64,000 nt of DNA, from positions 47,849 through 111,848 of the forward strand of contig JAOZIH010000006.1 in the NCBI GenBank assembly GCA_026014545.1. Reading direction: 5' to 3'. Numbering within the stretch: position 1 is the first letter of the stretch; every line of letters begins with the position of its first letter. Shown piece after piece: positions 53,855-63,436 of this stretch. The DNA comes from Candidatus Bathyarchaeota archaeon (GTDB lineage: Archaea > Thermoproteota > Bathyarchaeia > Bathyarchaeales > Bathycorpusculaceae). Below the pieces are notes generated by a model that did not search any database, was not told the origin of the DNA, and saw nothing but the letters and a program-made list of their open reading frames with translations. The translations under genes and the position numbers were made by a program.

Positions 53855-53974
53855 ATGAGAAATTCTATCGACAAAGAAGAAATCCGCTGGCAAGTTGTAA
53901 AATCCATGCTTGACGAATTTCCTACACTGCGCGAAAGAGTTAAAGACTACATAAAAAATCAGAAAACTGATTAA
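53855..53974 (+). CDS. Possible 39-residue protein
   Basis: Reads MRNSIDKEEIRWQVV and ends with a charged helix to a TAA. A TATA-like cttatatgg lies about 50 bases upstream. Small, helical and highly charged; no family. Included because it has a promoter-like stretch and fills the gap between divergent genes. Confidence 0.35.
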   Translation: MRNSIDKEEIRWQVVKSMLDEFPTLRERVKDYIKNQKTD

Positions 53975-54045
53975 AAAGTAATTTGCACTTCGACACTTGC
54001 CACAGATTTTGCCGCAAAAACAGAAAAGGCAAAATAAATTGGGCA

Positions 54046-54375
54046 TTAAGCGTTTTTAAGCAGTTTTTGAGGCGGAATCTTCACGCCATTCTTGCCCTTT
54101 TCCGCTTCCTTCAGCAGCTCAGTCAATTCACAGTATCGCTGCAGAAAATCCAAACCCTTCGGGGTTGCAGCATAAACGGTTTTCCCCTTGTCTGAAAGCT
54201 TTTTCAGCAACTCGTTTTTCAGCATAAACCTAAGATACTCATTCAACTGCGTAAAGCTGAGGTTTGCCTTGTACATTATTTGGGTCTTCAGCGTACCCTC
54301 CTTCGCGATTTCCAAAATTTCCGCAATTATGTTTAGTTTATCTCTTCTTTTTGATTCTACATCCGTTATTTCCAT
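54046..54375 (-). CDS. Winged-helix regulator
   Basis: 109 residues from ATG 54375 (the frame is open to 54465). The wHTH KLNIIAEILEIAKEGTLKTQIMYKANLSFTQLNEYLRFMLKNELL is of the small archaeal type (HTH_45-like), ending in a helix. An imperfect palindrome (54469-54488) lies upstream, between it and the divergent phosphoesterase gene. Confidence 0.85.
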   Translation of the reverse strand: MEITDVESKRRDKLNIIAEILEIAKEGTLKTQIMYKANLSFTQLNEYLRFMLKNELLKKLSDKGKTVYAATPKGLDFLQRYCELTELLKEAEKGKNGVKIPPQKLLKNA

Positions 54376-54468
54376 GTTGAAGCGCCCCTTGTTAGAACTG
54401 TTTTCTATAACAGAGTTAGAGTCAGCGTATTTTAAGGGCTGTTTCGCTGCTTTACATATTACCATGCC

Positions 54469-54488
54469 GGAATATTCTAGAATACTCT
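54469..54488. promoter_or_regulatory. Imperfect palindrome between divergent genes
   Basis: ggaatattctagaatactct contains gaatattc and a second half gaatact, both around a central tctaga. A related perfect ggaatattcc occurs at about 61820 before the three-gene operon. Possible operator for a winged-helix protein. Confidence 0.35.
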
Positions 54489-54544
54489 TCTATAACGGGA
54501 AACCTTAATTTGCGCCGTGCCAAAGCAGAAAATTGTGATGAACG

Positions 54545-55042
54545 ATGCTGGTTGGCGTAATCTCTGATACGCATGATAATTTGCCCATGATAGAAAAAAC
54601 TATTAGAAGACTTAACGAAGAAAAAGTCGCATTAGTTCTTCACGCTGGAGACTACGTTTCACCCTTCGTCATCCCAAAATTTAAAGCGTTGAACGCTCGG
54701 CTCATAGGCGTCTTCGGCAACAATGACGGCGACCGCGAGCTATTGAAGAAGCGGTGCAGCGAAACTGGAAACTGCGAGATACGCGGCAGATTCGCCGAAG
54801 TCAACGCGGAAGGCTTCAGGATTGCGCTGTTGCATGGTGATGAAACCGAGCTTCTGAATGCTTTGATCAATTGTGGCGGCTTTGACGCTGTGGTTTACGG
54901 GCATTTTCACGCTGAAGTTTCTCGCGTTAACGGGAGAACTTTGGTTGTGAATCCTGGCGAGGTTTGTGGTTACATAACGGGCAAAACCACTTTGGCGCTA
55001 CTGGACACGGTTAAAAGAGAAGTGTGGGTAGTGCCTTTGTAG
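54545..55042 (+). CDS. Metallophosphoesterase, YfcE/MJ0936 type
   Basis: 165 residues. GVISDTHDNLP, LVLHAGDYV, VFGNNDGDRELL, ALLHGDE and VYGHFHAEVS are the calcineurin-like metal-binding motifs. Second member of the family in the window. Confidence 0.93.
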   Translation: MLVGVISDTHDNLPMIEKTIRRLNEEKVALVLHAGDYVSPFVIPKFKALNARLIGVFGNNDGDRELLKKRCSETGNCEIRGRFAEVNAEGFRIALLHGDETELLNALINCGGFDAVVYGHFHAEVSRVNGRTLVVNPGEVCGYITGKTTLALLDTVKREVWVVPL

Positions 55043-55177
55043 ACAACTTGTGCTACTTCAGGGCATGCAAATATGAAACGCTAAATATCGTGTTAAAAAG
55101 CGCAACTTTTGCCTTAAATGGTTGGGTAAGGTTTAAGAGTTACATTTAGCCTTATCTCTAGCGTAGGTGAATGAGAA

Positions 55178-55339
55178 ATGCCAACTCACGGGTCGCTTTC
55201 AAAAGCTGGAAAAGTTAGGTCGCAGACGCCGAAAATCCAGGCTGCAGAGAAAACCAAGCTTAACCCGAAGATTAGAAGCAGACGCAACTATGAGAAGCGT
55301 GTGATTCTGCAGCGGAAAGCTGGGCAAAACTGGCTTTAG
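55178..55339 (+). CDS. rps30e: 30S ribosomal protein S30e
   Basis: 53 residues starting [20 protein letters not shown], then a very basic helix with [10 protein letters not shown]. The start and composition are those of eS30, a protein limited to archaea and eukaryotes. Length is normal for archaea. ATG 55178 follows gtaggtgaatga, which includes GGTGA. Confidence 0.93.
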   Translation: MPTHGSLSKAGKVRSQTPKIQAAEKTKLNPKIRSRRNYEKRVILQRKAGQNWL

Positions 55340-55420
55340 CCTTTTTTAGCGGAAGCCTTTTTAAAGTTTTATCTTTCTGCATCGCCTAGTTTTGACTATA
55401 CGCTTAAGCTGGTGTAACTG

Positions 55421-57013
55421 TTGAATGCCGCTGGTGCCGCACGGGAAGTCATCAATGCACTGCTGCTTTTGGAGTCTCCTACTCGTGAGGATGTGCACCG
55501 CATAAAGACGCAGGTTGCCGCTAAACTCCAGCTTACGCGGATACCCTCCAACGCCGAGATAATAGCGGCTTTGCAGCCGGAGGAAAAGCGCAGGCTACTG
55601 CCTCTTTTGCGACGTAAGGCAACCAGGTCGATTTCAGGCGTTACTGTGGTGGCGGTTATGACGAAGCCGCATCCGTGTCCGCAGTCTGCGCCGTGTGCCT
55701 ACTGCCCCGGCGGTCCAGCGCAGGGCGTGCCGCAGAGCTACACTGGGTATGAGCCGGCAGCTATGCGTGGAAGCCAGAACAGCTATGACCCTTACTTGCA
55801 GGTGCGAAGCCGCATCGAGCAGCTTACGGCGATTGGCCATCGAGTGGATAAGGTTGAGCTTATTGTTATGGGCGGCACTTTCCCCGCGACGCCGCTTGAG
55901 TATCAGCGCTGGTTCATTCAGCGTTGCTTAGACGCGGTGACTGGCGTGGACTCGGCGAGTCTGGAGGAGGCGAAGGCGCTGGCGGAGACGAGTCGAATCC
56001 GTAATGTGGGGATAACTGTGGAGACAAGGCCTGACTGGTGCAAGCAGCCGCATGTGGACGCCATACTGGATATGGGCGTTACGCGCGTGGAAATCGGCGT
56101 TCAGAACCCGTCTGACGAGATTTACCGCTTGGTAGGCAGAGAGCACACCGTGGCGGACGTTGCTGAAGCTACGTGCATCGCCAAGGACGCCGGCTTAAAA
56201 ATCGTTTACCACCTTATGCCTGGAATGCCCGGCTCAAGCCCAGCGGCTGATTTGGCGGCTTTCCGGCGAGTTTTTGCTGACGCAGCGTTCAAGCCTGACA
56301 TGATAAAACTTTACCCCTGCCTAGTCATAGCGGGCACGAAAGCGTATGAGTGGCACCGCGAAGGCGCCTATAGGCCTTATTCGACCGAGGAGGCTGCCGC
56401 GCTCATCGCCGAAATCAAAAAGGCGCTTCCGCCATGGGTGCGCGTCATGCGCGTGCAACGCGATATTCCCGCTGGGCTGATTGTGGCAGGCGTGGATAAG
56501 AGCAACCTGCGCCAGCTTGTCCAGCGCCGTCTGGCGGAGCAGGGTGCGCGATGCCGCTGCATACGTTGCCGGGAGGTTGGGCATCGCATGGCGGTTGACG
56601 GCGTAAAGCCAGACATGGAAAGTGTAAAGCTTTTGACGACGCGTTATGAGGCTTCTGGGGGCGAAGAAATCTTTATCTCAGCCGAAGATACAGCGAACGA
56701 CGTGCTGATTGGTTATCTGCGTTTGCGTGTGCCCTCATCCAAAGCACACAGACCCGAAATCACTGCGGCGCCATCCGCCATAGTGCGCGAGCTGCATGTT
56801 TACGGTCCCTTGGTGCCCGTGGGTAAACGCTCAGCTACGGCGTGGCAGCACAAGGGCTACGGCGCAATCCTCCTAAGCGAAGCGGAACGATTGGCGCGTG
56901 AAGAGTACAGCTTGCGGAAGCTTCTGGTCATCAGCGCGTTGGGCACGAAAAGGTATTACATGCGGTTCGGTTACAAACACGATGGCGTATACGTCTCAAA
57001 AATGCTACGCTAG
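55421..57013 (+). CDS. elp3: tRNA uridine(34) acetyltransferase/radical SAM, Elp3
   Basis: 530 residues from TTG 55421; an upstream start is possible. Radical-SAM region with CPQSAPCAYCPGGPAQ, VMGGTFPATP, GITVETRPDWC and VEIGVQNPSDEIY. C-terminal acetyltransferase domain with HKGYGAILLSEAERLA. It modifies wobble uridine (cm5U). The Cys spacing of the cluster motif is CxxxxxCxxC, close to other archaeal Elp3. Confidence 0.95.
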   Translation: MNAAGAAREVINALLLLESPTREDVHRIKTQVAAKLQLTRIPSNAEIIAALQPEEKRRLLPLLRRKATRSISGVTVVAVMTKPHPCPQSAPCAYCPGGPAQGVPQSYTGYEPAAMRGSQNSYDPYLQVRSRIEQLTAIGHRVDKVELIVMGGTFPATPLEYQRWFIQRCLDAVTGVDSASLEEAKALAETSRIRNVGITVETRPDWCKQPHVDAILDMGVTRVEIGVQNPSDEIYRLVGREHTVADVAEATCIAKDAGLKIVYHLMPGMPGSSPAADLAAFRRVFADAAFKPDMIKLYPCLVIAGTKAYEWHREGAYRPYSTEEAAALIAEIKKALPPWVRVMRVQRDIPAGLIVAGVDKSNLRQLVQRRLAEQGARCRCIRCREVGHRMAVDGVKPDMESVKLLTTRYEASGGEEIFISAEDTANDVLIGYLRLRVPSSKAHRPEITAAPSAIVRELHVYGPLVPVGKRSATAWQHKGYGAILLSEAERLAREEYSLRKLLVISALGTKRYYMRFGYKHDGVYVSKMLR

Positions 57014-57666
57014 CTATTGCACCTTGTGTAATTTTTGATTGATATTCTCCTATCCAGAGAGAAGACGCTTTGACTGCGTTTATATCTGAGTTTGCGTTTT
57101 TCCAGCTTATTTGCTATGATTACGGAAATTAGAGATATTCCAGATGCAACAGCGCCAAAAAGGGCAAACAACAATATTTGTGCATACGTCTCAGATGGCT
57201 CGACTATAGGGATATACACCTTGTAATAGCTTTCTTGAAATTTCAAGTTATTGGTTCCATGTTCCTTTATCCAATTGTCAATCTCTGTTTCAGCTAATGA
57301 ATTAACACTGACTGGCTTGCCTAACTGCGAAATAGCTTGTAACAAAACGGGGTCATCTTCGGTTACAACGAAATACTGCTCTGGGATGCTGGATAGTTTT
57401 TCTGCGGTTACTTCTACTTGGGGAGTTGCAATATGTGGAATTAGAATTAATAGCGCAACACAAAACAAAAAGAGCACTGCAAGCATTGCAACAAGAAGCT
57501 GTGACATGCCAACTTTAGAGTATGCTCGTGCTTCTTGCTTGCGAAAAATGCGGTGAGCCTTTGCTTTTTTCGCTTCTCTAAAAATTGTTTTGTGGCTAAC
57601 TTGAATAGCATCCTTGAAAATAAATTCGGTTGCTCTTGGTGCGCCCATGACATTTATGTTGATCAT
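57010..57666 (-). CDS. Membrane protein with two segments and an outer loop domain
   Basis: 218 residues. Segment one about 58-80 (LLVAMLAVLFLFCVALLIL), segment two about 165-190 (ILLFALFGAVASGISLISVI), both termini basic and cytoplasmic. The 85-residue loop in between is acidic. No family recognised. Its stop overlaps the elp3 stop region from the other strand. Confidence 0.65.
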   Translation of the reverse strand: MININVMGAPRATEFIFKDAIQVSHKTIFREAKKAKAHRIFRKQEARAYSKVGMSQLLVAMLAVLFLFCVALLILIPHIATPQVEVTAEKLSSIPEQYFVVTEDDPVLLQAISQLGKPVSVNSLAETEIDNWIKEHGTNNLKFQESYYKVYIPIVEPSETYAQILLFALFGAVASGISLISVIIANKLEKRKLRYKRSQSVFSLDRRISIKNYTRCNS

Positions 57667-57860
57667 AATGAGCTACACCATAACAATTGGGCAGTATTTT
57701 CATAAAAGGATTATCTATGGTATAGAATATTTTTCCCATTATGGCAAACGTTTGATTTATCTTTTAACTGGAATACGCATAAACTGTTGTCTGGTTGTTG
57801 TGCGATAAAGTTAAAGCGCTAAACTGCCTTCCTTCTCAATGAACTGTTGGAGACTTAGAC

Positions 57861-59222
57861 ATGAGCGAAGAAGCTGAAAGTTCAGGTTATAAGGGCGCGG
57901 CGTTACGCGCCTTAAAGAAGGCTGGCTGCCAAGTTGGCGACTTGATACGCATTACCAAATGTGGCAAAGCGTATGAGGGGATTCTTATTCCGCGTTCGGA
58001 GACCGCTGACGCCGAGCATGTCGTGGTTAAGTTGAAAAGCGGCTATAACATCGGCATACGCATAACGCCAGACGTAGAAATCGAGAGGGTGGGCAAGGGC
58101 GCGAAGCCAGCGTTTGCCTCTCCGCCGCTTCCAGAGCAGAAGCCTGAGCTGCCGCGCGTCGTCATCTTGAGCACGGGCGGCACCATAGCCAGCCGCGTGG
58201 ACTACCGCACAGGCGCCGTGCGCTCCGCCTTGTCAGCAAGCGACCTTTACGGCGTGGTGCCCGAACTCGCCGACATCGCAAGGGTTGAAACGGAAATCGT
58301 GTTCAGCCTCTACAGCGAAAACCTTACGCAGCAGCACTGGAGCCAGCTGGCGCAGCGCGTCGCCGAGCACATAGCTCGAGGCGTGGACGGCGTGGTCGTC
58401 GCGCATGGCACGGATACGATGGCTTATACGGCTGCGGCGCTCAGCTTCGCGCTGCAGAACCTGCCTGTGCCCGTGATTCTGGTCGGCGCTCAACGTTCCT
58501 CGGATCGCCCAAGCTCGGACGCGGCAACTAATCTCATCGCTGCTGTGCAAGCTGCTGCGCGGGCGCCGTTCGCCGAGGTTGCCATAGCCATGCACGAAAC
58601 CGTCTCTGACACCAGCATCGTCATCACGCGGGGGACGAAGGTGCGCAAGTGCCACACCAGCCGAAGGGACACGTTCAAGCCCGTGAACGCGACGCCCCTC
58701 GCCCGAGTACACGATAGCGAAGTATCCATGCTCACAAGCGAGTATCAAAAGCGTGATCCCGCCAAAAAGCTTGTCCTGAAGCCAAACTTCAGCGATGCGG
58801 TGGCGCTTGTCAAGTTTTATCCAGGCCTCGATCCTGCAGTCATCGACTGGTATGTGGAAAGAGGCTGCAAGGCGATACTGCTGGAAGGCACAGGCCTAGG
58901 CCACGTGAGCAAGTACTGCTTCAGCGCCATAGACAATGCGGTTAAGCGCGGCGTGCTGGTTGCGCTGGCTTCACAGTGCATCTGGGGCCGCGTTAACATG
59001 AACGTCTACGACACGGGACGCGACTTGCTCGCGCTGGGGGTCGAGCCCACTGAGGACATGTTTCCCGAAACCGCGCTGGTTAAGCTCATGTGGATTTTCG
59101 GGCAAACCAGCGACCCGGCGGAGGCGAAGCGGCTTCTGAAGGCTAATATTGCTGGCGAGTTTTCGCCGCGAACGCTGCCTGAAGAATTTGGCTTCCAAGG
59201 AGGCGATTCTCATGGAAATTGA
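57861..59222 (+). CDS. gatD: Glu-tRNA(Gln) amidotransferase subunit D
   Basis: 453 residues. N-terminal small barrel (GDLIRITKCGKAYEGILIPR), then an asparaginase-like domain with ILSTGGTIASRVDYRTGAV, VVVAHGTDTMAYTA and ITRGTKVRKCHTSRRDTF. It releases ammonia from glutamine for GatE. Archaea-specific. Overlaps gatE by 11 bases. Confidence 0.97.
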   Translation: MSEEAESSGYKGAALRALKKAGCQVGDLIRITKCGKAYEGILIPRSETADAEHVVVKLKSGYNIGIRITPDVEIERVGKGAKPAFASPPLPEQKPELPRVVILSTGGTIASRVDYRTGAVRSALSASDLYGVVPELADIARVETEIVFSLYSENLTQQHWSQLAQRVAEHIARGVDGVVVAHGTDTMAYTAAALSFALQNLPVPVILVGAQRSSDRPSSDAATNLIAAVQAAARAPFAEVAIAMHETVSDTSIVITRGTKVRKCHTSRRDTFKPVNATPLARVHDSEVSMLTSEYQKRDPAKKLVLKPNFSDAVALVKFYPGLDPAVIDWYVERGCKAILLEGTGLGHVSKYCFSAIDNAVKRGVLVALASQCIWGRVNMNVYDTGRDLLALGVEPTEDMFPETALVKLMWIFGQTSDPAEAKRLLKANIAGEFSPRTLPEEFGFQGGDSHGN

Positions 59223-61113
59223 CTATGCGAAGATAGGGTTGAAAGTAGGCTTGGAGATTCATCAGCAGCTTAACACGCGGGCGAAGCTGTTCTGCGGCTG
59301 CCCGCCAGCGCTGTTCAAGGAAGAGCCTGAAATCACCTTTCTACGGCGTCTGCGCCCAACGCAGAGCGAGCTCGGCCAGGTAGACCCAGCAGCCTTTTTC
59401 GAGTTTCAGAAGGGCGTGAAAATCCTGTATGAGGCGAACCGCGCCACCAGCTGCCTCGTGGAGATGGATGAGGAGCCGCCGCATCCGCTGAACATGGAAG
59501 CCGTGGAAGCCGTTTTAACCGCTGCGCTGATGATGAATATGCAGCCCATCGACGAAGTGCATGTCATGCGCAAAACCGTCATCGACGGCTCCAACACCAC
59601 GGGCTTCCAGCGCACCTGCATCATTGCCTCGGACGGCTGGATTAAGGTGGGCGAGAAAACCATTCCGATACAGGCTGCAAGCTTGGAGGAGGATGCAGCT
59701 CGGAAAACAGGCGAAGAAGACGGTGGCAAAATCATCCGTTACCGCATCGACCGCTTGGGCATACCGCTCATCGAAGTCGCCACTGCGCCCGTCATCTACT
59801 CGCCCGCCGAAGCAGAGGAAGTCGCGTTTGCCATCGGCAGAATCCTCCGTGACACGTGCAAAGCCATGCGTGGGCTGGGCACCATACGCCAGGACCTCAA
59901 CGTGTCGCTGCCTAATGGCGCTTTGATGGAGATAAAGGGCGTGCAGGAGCTTGAGCTTATCTCGAAGGTCGTGAAGTACGAGGTTCAACGCCAGCTAGTG
60001 CTGATAAGCATCAAAGAGGAGCTGAACAAGCGCGGCATCAAAAAAGACGCCCTGCAACAGCAGTTTATCGACGTAACAGAGGTTTTCAAGCAAACCCGGT
60101 GCAAAGTCATACGCAAAGCGCTTGACAAAGGCTGCGGCATCTTGGCAGTCAAGCTTCCGTTGTTCAGCGGCATCCTGAAACGCGAGCTCATACCCAACGT
60201 TCGCTTCGGCACCGAGTTGGCTGACCGCGCGCGATTCTGGGGCCGAGTGGGCGGAATATTCCACACTGACGAGATGCCCGCTTACGGCATAACCGCAGCG
60301 GAGGTTGCGGCGCTGCGCAAGGCAACAGGCGCAGGCGAGGAAGACGCCGTGGTTTTCGTGGCGGACAATGAGGAGAACGCGCGTGATGCGCTGAAGGCTG
60401 TTGTGGAGCGGGCGCAGGAAGCCTTAGAGGGCGTGCCAGCTGAAACTCGCACCGCAAAGGAGGATGGCACAACACGGTATATGCGGCCTAGACCAGGCGC
60501 TGCACGGATGTATCCTGAAACTGACATTCCGCCTGTTCGCTTAACCGCCGAGCTAATCGAGAAGGTCAAGGCGCATTTGCCTGAGCCCGCCGAGAAGAAA
60601 GTCAAGCGTTTGATGCGTGAGTACGGCTTGAACGAGAAGCTGGCTAAGCAGATTGTTGACTCGGAATATGGCTTGCTTTTCGAGTCTGTTGTGCGCGAAT
60701 CTAACGTGGCTGCCACGACGGTTGCGGCGTTTCTAACTGAAACCTTGAAGTCGCTGAAGCGAGAGGGCATCGCCATAGAAAAAGTCACGGACAATCAGAT
60801 AAGAGATCTATTTAAGGCAGTCGGCGCAGGCGAAATCGCTAAGGAAGCAGCGTCGGATGTTTTCGTCTGGCTCTCCAAAAATGAAGGGAAAAGCTGTCAG
60901 GAAGCCGCTGCGGCTCTGGGGCTTAAGATGCTTTCTAAAGCTGAGTTAGCCGCGCTCATTGACCGTGTAATTGCGGAAAATCGCAACGTGGTTGACAAAC
61001 TGGGGGCAAAAGCGTTTGGAACACTGATGGGTGTTGTTATGCGTGAAGTGAGGGGAAAAGCCGATCCAACTGTTGTGAACACGCTTTTAAAAGAGCGCTT
61101 AGCTAACCGTTAA
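59212..61113 (+). CDS. gatE: Glu-tRNA(Gln) amidotransferase subunit E
   Basis: 633 residues from ATG 59212, which has a near-perfect aaggaggcg site upstream inside gatD. GLKVGLEIHQQLNTRAKLFC, then TTGFQRTCIIASDG and the Yqey-like tail (LLKERLANR). It transamidates Glu-tRNA(Gln); an AspRS-like insertion lies in the middle. Confidence 0.97.
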   Translation: MEIDYAKIGLKVGLEIHQQLNTRAKLFCGCPPALFKEEPEITFLRRLRPTQSELGQVDPAAFFEFQKGVKILYEANRATSCLVEMDEEPPHPLNMEAVEAVLTAALMMNMQPIDEVHVMRKTVIDGSNTTGFQRTCIIASDGWIKVGEKTIPIQAASLEEDAARKTGEEDGGKIIRYRIDRLGIPLIEVATAPVIYSPAEAEEVAFAIGRILRDTCKAMRGLGTIRQDLNVSLPNGALMEIKGVQELELISKVVKYEVQRQLVLISIKEELNKRGIKKDALQQQFIDVTEVFKQTRCKVIRKALDKGCGILAVKLPLFSGILKRELIPNVRFGTELADRARFWGRVGGIFHTDEMPAYGITAAEVAALRKATGAGEEDAVVFVADNEENARDALKAVVERAQEALEGVPAETRTAKEDGTTRYMRPRPGAARMYPETDIPPVRLTAELIEKVKAHLPEPAEKKVKRLMREYGLNEKLAKQIVDSEYGLLFESVVRESNVAATTVAAFLTETLKSLKREGIAIEKVTDNQIRDLFKAVGAGEIAKEAASDVFVWLSKNEGKSCQEAAAALGLKMLSKAELAALIDRVIAENRNVVDKLGAKAFGTLMGVVMREVRGKADPTVVNTLLKERLANR

Positions 61114-61739
61114 CGCTGCTTGTACTCCTTGACTATTATCATTTTTTCTTGTAGGCTTATGCCTTCGCCACAGTAGGGGCAGAGCTTGAAGTCTTGGCGC
61201 AGCAGCATACCGCAACTTGGGCAGGCTAAGGTGAAAAGAAACTGTTCTTCGAGAGTTCTTATTTCCTTTTTTAGGTTGCTGAGTTCGGCGCGAGTTTTCT
61301 CCATTGCTTCTTTGATGGGCTGGATGTCTTTGACTTCTGCGCGGATGTTGCGCATTAAGTCCCTGACTTGAGCGAGTGTTTCGCTGTCTGATTCTATCGT
61401 TTCATACATTAGGTCGAAGAGTTCGCTTTTGCTTTCTAGGATTTGTGCTTCGAGGGTGTTTTGCTGCTGGGCGTCCGCGATGATTTTGTTTAGAAAAGCC
61501 TCTATGGGGTTGTCGAAGGCGATTAGACAGGTTATTGCCCAAAATGTTATGGTTGAGGCTGTTGATGCGAGGAGGTAGATGTTTGTGGGTATTTGCTGCA
61601 GTTGCTTGCCTATTAGCGGGTATAGCTGTGGGAGCTGGGTTGGCTTGTTGAAAAGTATGGCGGTTATTGCGTCGATTAGGTGTAGAAGCGCAATGAAGGT
61701 GAGGGTGCTGAAGAGCCATACGGTCATTCCTTTTCGCAA
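61110..61739 (-). CDS. Two-helix membrane protein with coiled coil and zinc ribbon
   Basis: 209 residues. Two membrane segments (about 8-30 and 55-75), a long coiled coil (residues 90-165), and a C-terminal zinc ribbon (CPSCGMLLRQDFKLCPYCGEG). The soluble part is cytoplasmic by the usual topology rules. Function unknown. Confidence 0.8.
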   Translation of the reverse strand: MRKGMTVWLFSTLTFIALLHLIDAITAILFNKPTQLPQLYPLIGKQLQQIPTNIYLLASTASTITFWAITCLIAFDNPIEAFLNKIIADAQQQNTLEAQILESKSELFDLMYETIESDSETLAQVRDLMRNIRAEVKDIQPIKEAMEKTRAELSNLKKEIRTLEEQFLFTLACPSCGMLLRQDFKLCPYCGEGISLQEKMIIVKEYKQR

Positions 61740-61877
61740 GTTTCGAGGTCTCCTGTTTGCTGGCTCAGTTACAGCGAATATTGCGTCTCAATATATAACA
61801 GTTTATTCCCGAAGCCGGAATATTCCAAAAGACAAAAATCCTAAAAAGCACACATAACTGTATAACAAGGGATAACA

Positions 61878-62420
61878 TTGACAAACAGAAAAGACGAAAC
61901 AAACGAAAAAATTAACCTATTCTCCTTCCGCGTCAAAATAGGCGAACAAGAAATCGAAATCAAAGGAACACACGAAGAAGTAACAAAAACCCTCGAAAAC
62001 CTACCAAACATTATCACCAACGTACAAAAAGCATTTGAGAACCTAAAACCAAAAACCATCGCAACACTAACCGTAAAAACAGAGCCCGCGCCACAAGCAA
62101 AAGAAACACTTAAGCCGCCTATACAAACATACCCAAAAATCACCGCCGTAACCAGTTGTGAAGATGCCGTGCTGCGTCTCCTAGAAACGGACTGGGGCAA
62201 ATGGCGCCCAAGAACCATGGAAGAACTAAACGACGCCATAAAAGCAAACAAACTCAAGTACACCCCGCACACTCTGGAGGCGACACTGAACAAACTCGCC
62301 GATAAGGGCATGGTGCGGCGCTGGAATACAAACACAGGCTTCGTTTACATACTCGCTGAAGAAAAACCCTCAAGCCTTGGAGGAGAAATAAAGCATGAAA
62401 CACATCGAAGCACGAATTAA
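61878..62420 (+). CDS. wHTH protein 1 of a three-gene operon
   Basis: 180 residues from TTG 61878. N-terminal strands and helix FRVKIGEQEIEIKGTHEEVTKTLENL, a Pro-rich linker, and a winged-helix-like C-terminus (SCEDAVLRLLETDWGKWRPRTMEELNDAI to RWNTNTGFVYIL). First of three overlapping genes. Same plan as the mobile-element gene at 4487-5059. No known family name. Confidence 0.65.
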   Translation: MTNRKDETNEKINLFSFRVKIGEQEIEIKGTHEEVTKTLENLPNIITNVQKAFENLKPKTIATLTVKTEPAPQAKETLKPPIQTYPKITAVTSCEDAVLRLLETDWGKWRPRTMEELNDAIKANKLKYTPHTLEATLNKLADKGMVRRWNTNTGFVYILAEEKPSSLGGEIKHETHRSTN

Positions 62421-62865
62421 AACGCCATTCGGTGAAATCGTTATCCAAGGAGAAAACCCAAAAGAAATCCTTGAAGTTCTGGAAAACATCCCAGAAAACT
62501 TTCTCGAGAAGCTTTCTGACTTCGTTTCAAATAAGCTTACGCCTTCAGGAGCACAGTTGAAAGGCATAGTTGAGCTCACAACTGAAGGCCCCGTTATAGT
62601 CGCCCGAGAAAAACTCACACATTACGAGGCGGTGGGCCTAATTCTTTACGCTTCACCAGACAAAACTAACACTGCCGCGCAGATAACCAAGCTTCTGGAA
62701 TCCAGCGGCATAAAAATCATGGTGCCCGCACGCTTGAACGAGATGACCAAGCGAGGACACGTTTTCAAGCCCGACCCAAACAAGCCCGAGTTTAAGCTGA
62801 CGATTCAGGGCGAAAAATGGGTTGAGGACGAAGTTCTATCCAAGCTCAGAGGTAAGATAGGTTGA
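62395..62865 (+). CDS. wHTH protein 2 of the operon
   Basis: 156 residues. EARIKTPFGEIVIQGENPKEILEVLENIP at the N-terminus repeats the strand-strand-helix module; the C-terminus (EAVGLILYASPDKTNTAAQITKLLE to FKLTIQGEKWVEDEV) resembles a winged helix. Overlaps both neighbours: 26 bases upstream, 4 bases (TTGA) downstream. Confidence 0.65.
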   Translation: MKHIEARIKTPFGEIVIQGENPKEILEVLENIPENFLEKLSDFVSNKLTPSGAQLKGIVELTTEGPVIVAREKLTHYEAVGLILYASPDKTNTAAQITKLLESSGIKIMVPARLNEMTKRGHVFKPDPNKPEFKLTIQGEKWVEDEVLSKLRGKIG

Positions 62866-63374
62866 CCGAAAAACCAGAAAAAGCAGAGGTGCACATTAAA
62901 TACAAGGATTTGGAAAAATCCTTTTACGCAACGCTTGAAGAGACCTGGCTGTTGCTGAACAAGTTTTTCAGCGAGTTTCTCCCATCATTTGAAATCGCCA
63001 ATAAACTATGGCTCAACATTGACCTTCAGCAGCTCGCCAAAGACTGCGAAGGAATAATTGCTTTCTCGCCAGAAGGCGCAAATCTTCTAGTGCCAAAAAA
63101 CAAAATAACAGATAACGAGACCTTGCTGCTGTGGCTTCTGGCAAACTATCTGGGGCATAAACTGGGCATAACGAAAAGCGATGTGCTCTCAAAAGAGGAA
63201 CTGCAGGCAAAACTTGGGAAAAGCAGCAAAATAACCAGCACCCGCTTGGGCGAACTCGTAAAAAGCGATTTCGCGGCAAAAACTGCTGACGAAAAATTCA
63301 GAATCACCACCTTCGGCATTGCCCAAATGCAGAAGGAAATTCTTCCAAAAATTAAGACAAAACTAAGCGCATAA
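62862..63374 (+). CDS. wHTH protein 3 of the operon
   Basis: 170 residues from TTG 62862, which overlaps the previous stop. EVHIKYKDLEKSFYATLEETWLLLNKFF is a degenerate copy of the N-terminal module. The C-terminal part (ETLLLWLLANYLGHKLGITKSD to KFRITTFGIAQMQ) aligns in layout with EKITLFAYYLDKYLG...ITTTGINLV of the mobile-element protein. Confidence 0.65.
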   Translation: MTEKPEKAEVHIKYKDLEKSFYATLEETWLLLNKFFSEFLPSFEIANKLWLNIDLQQLAKDCEGIIAFSPEGANLLVPKNKITDNETLLLWLLANYLGHKLGITKSDVLSKEELQAKLGKSSKITSTRLGELVKSDFAAKTADEKFRITTFGIAQMQKEILPKIKTKLSA

Positions 63375-63436
63375 AGTTTCACATCCAACGCTTTTTGGAA
63401 AAACATATTACCACATAACATCTTAATTAATTTCCG

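Noticed and set aside
54469..54488. Similarity to a eukaryotic heat-shock element (nGAAnnTTC)
   Set aside because: Archaea lack HSF; the pattern is short and best read as a simple palindromic operator.
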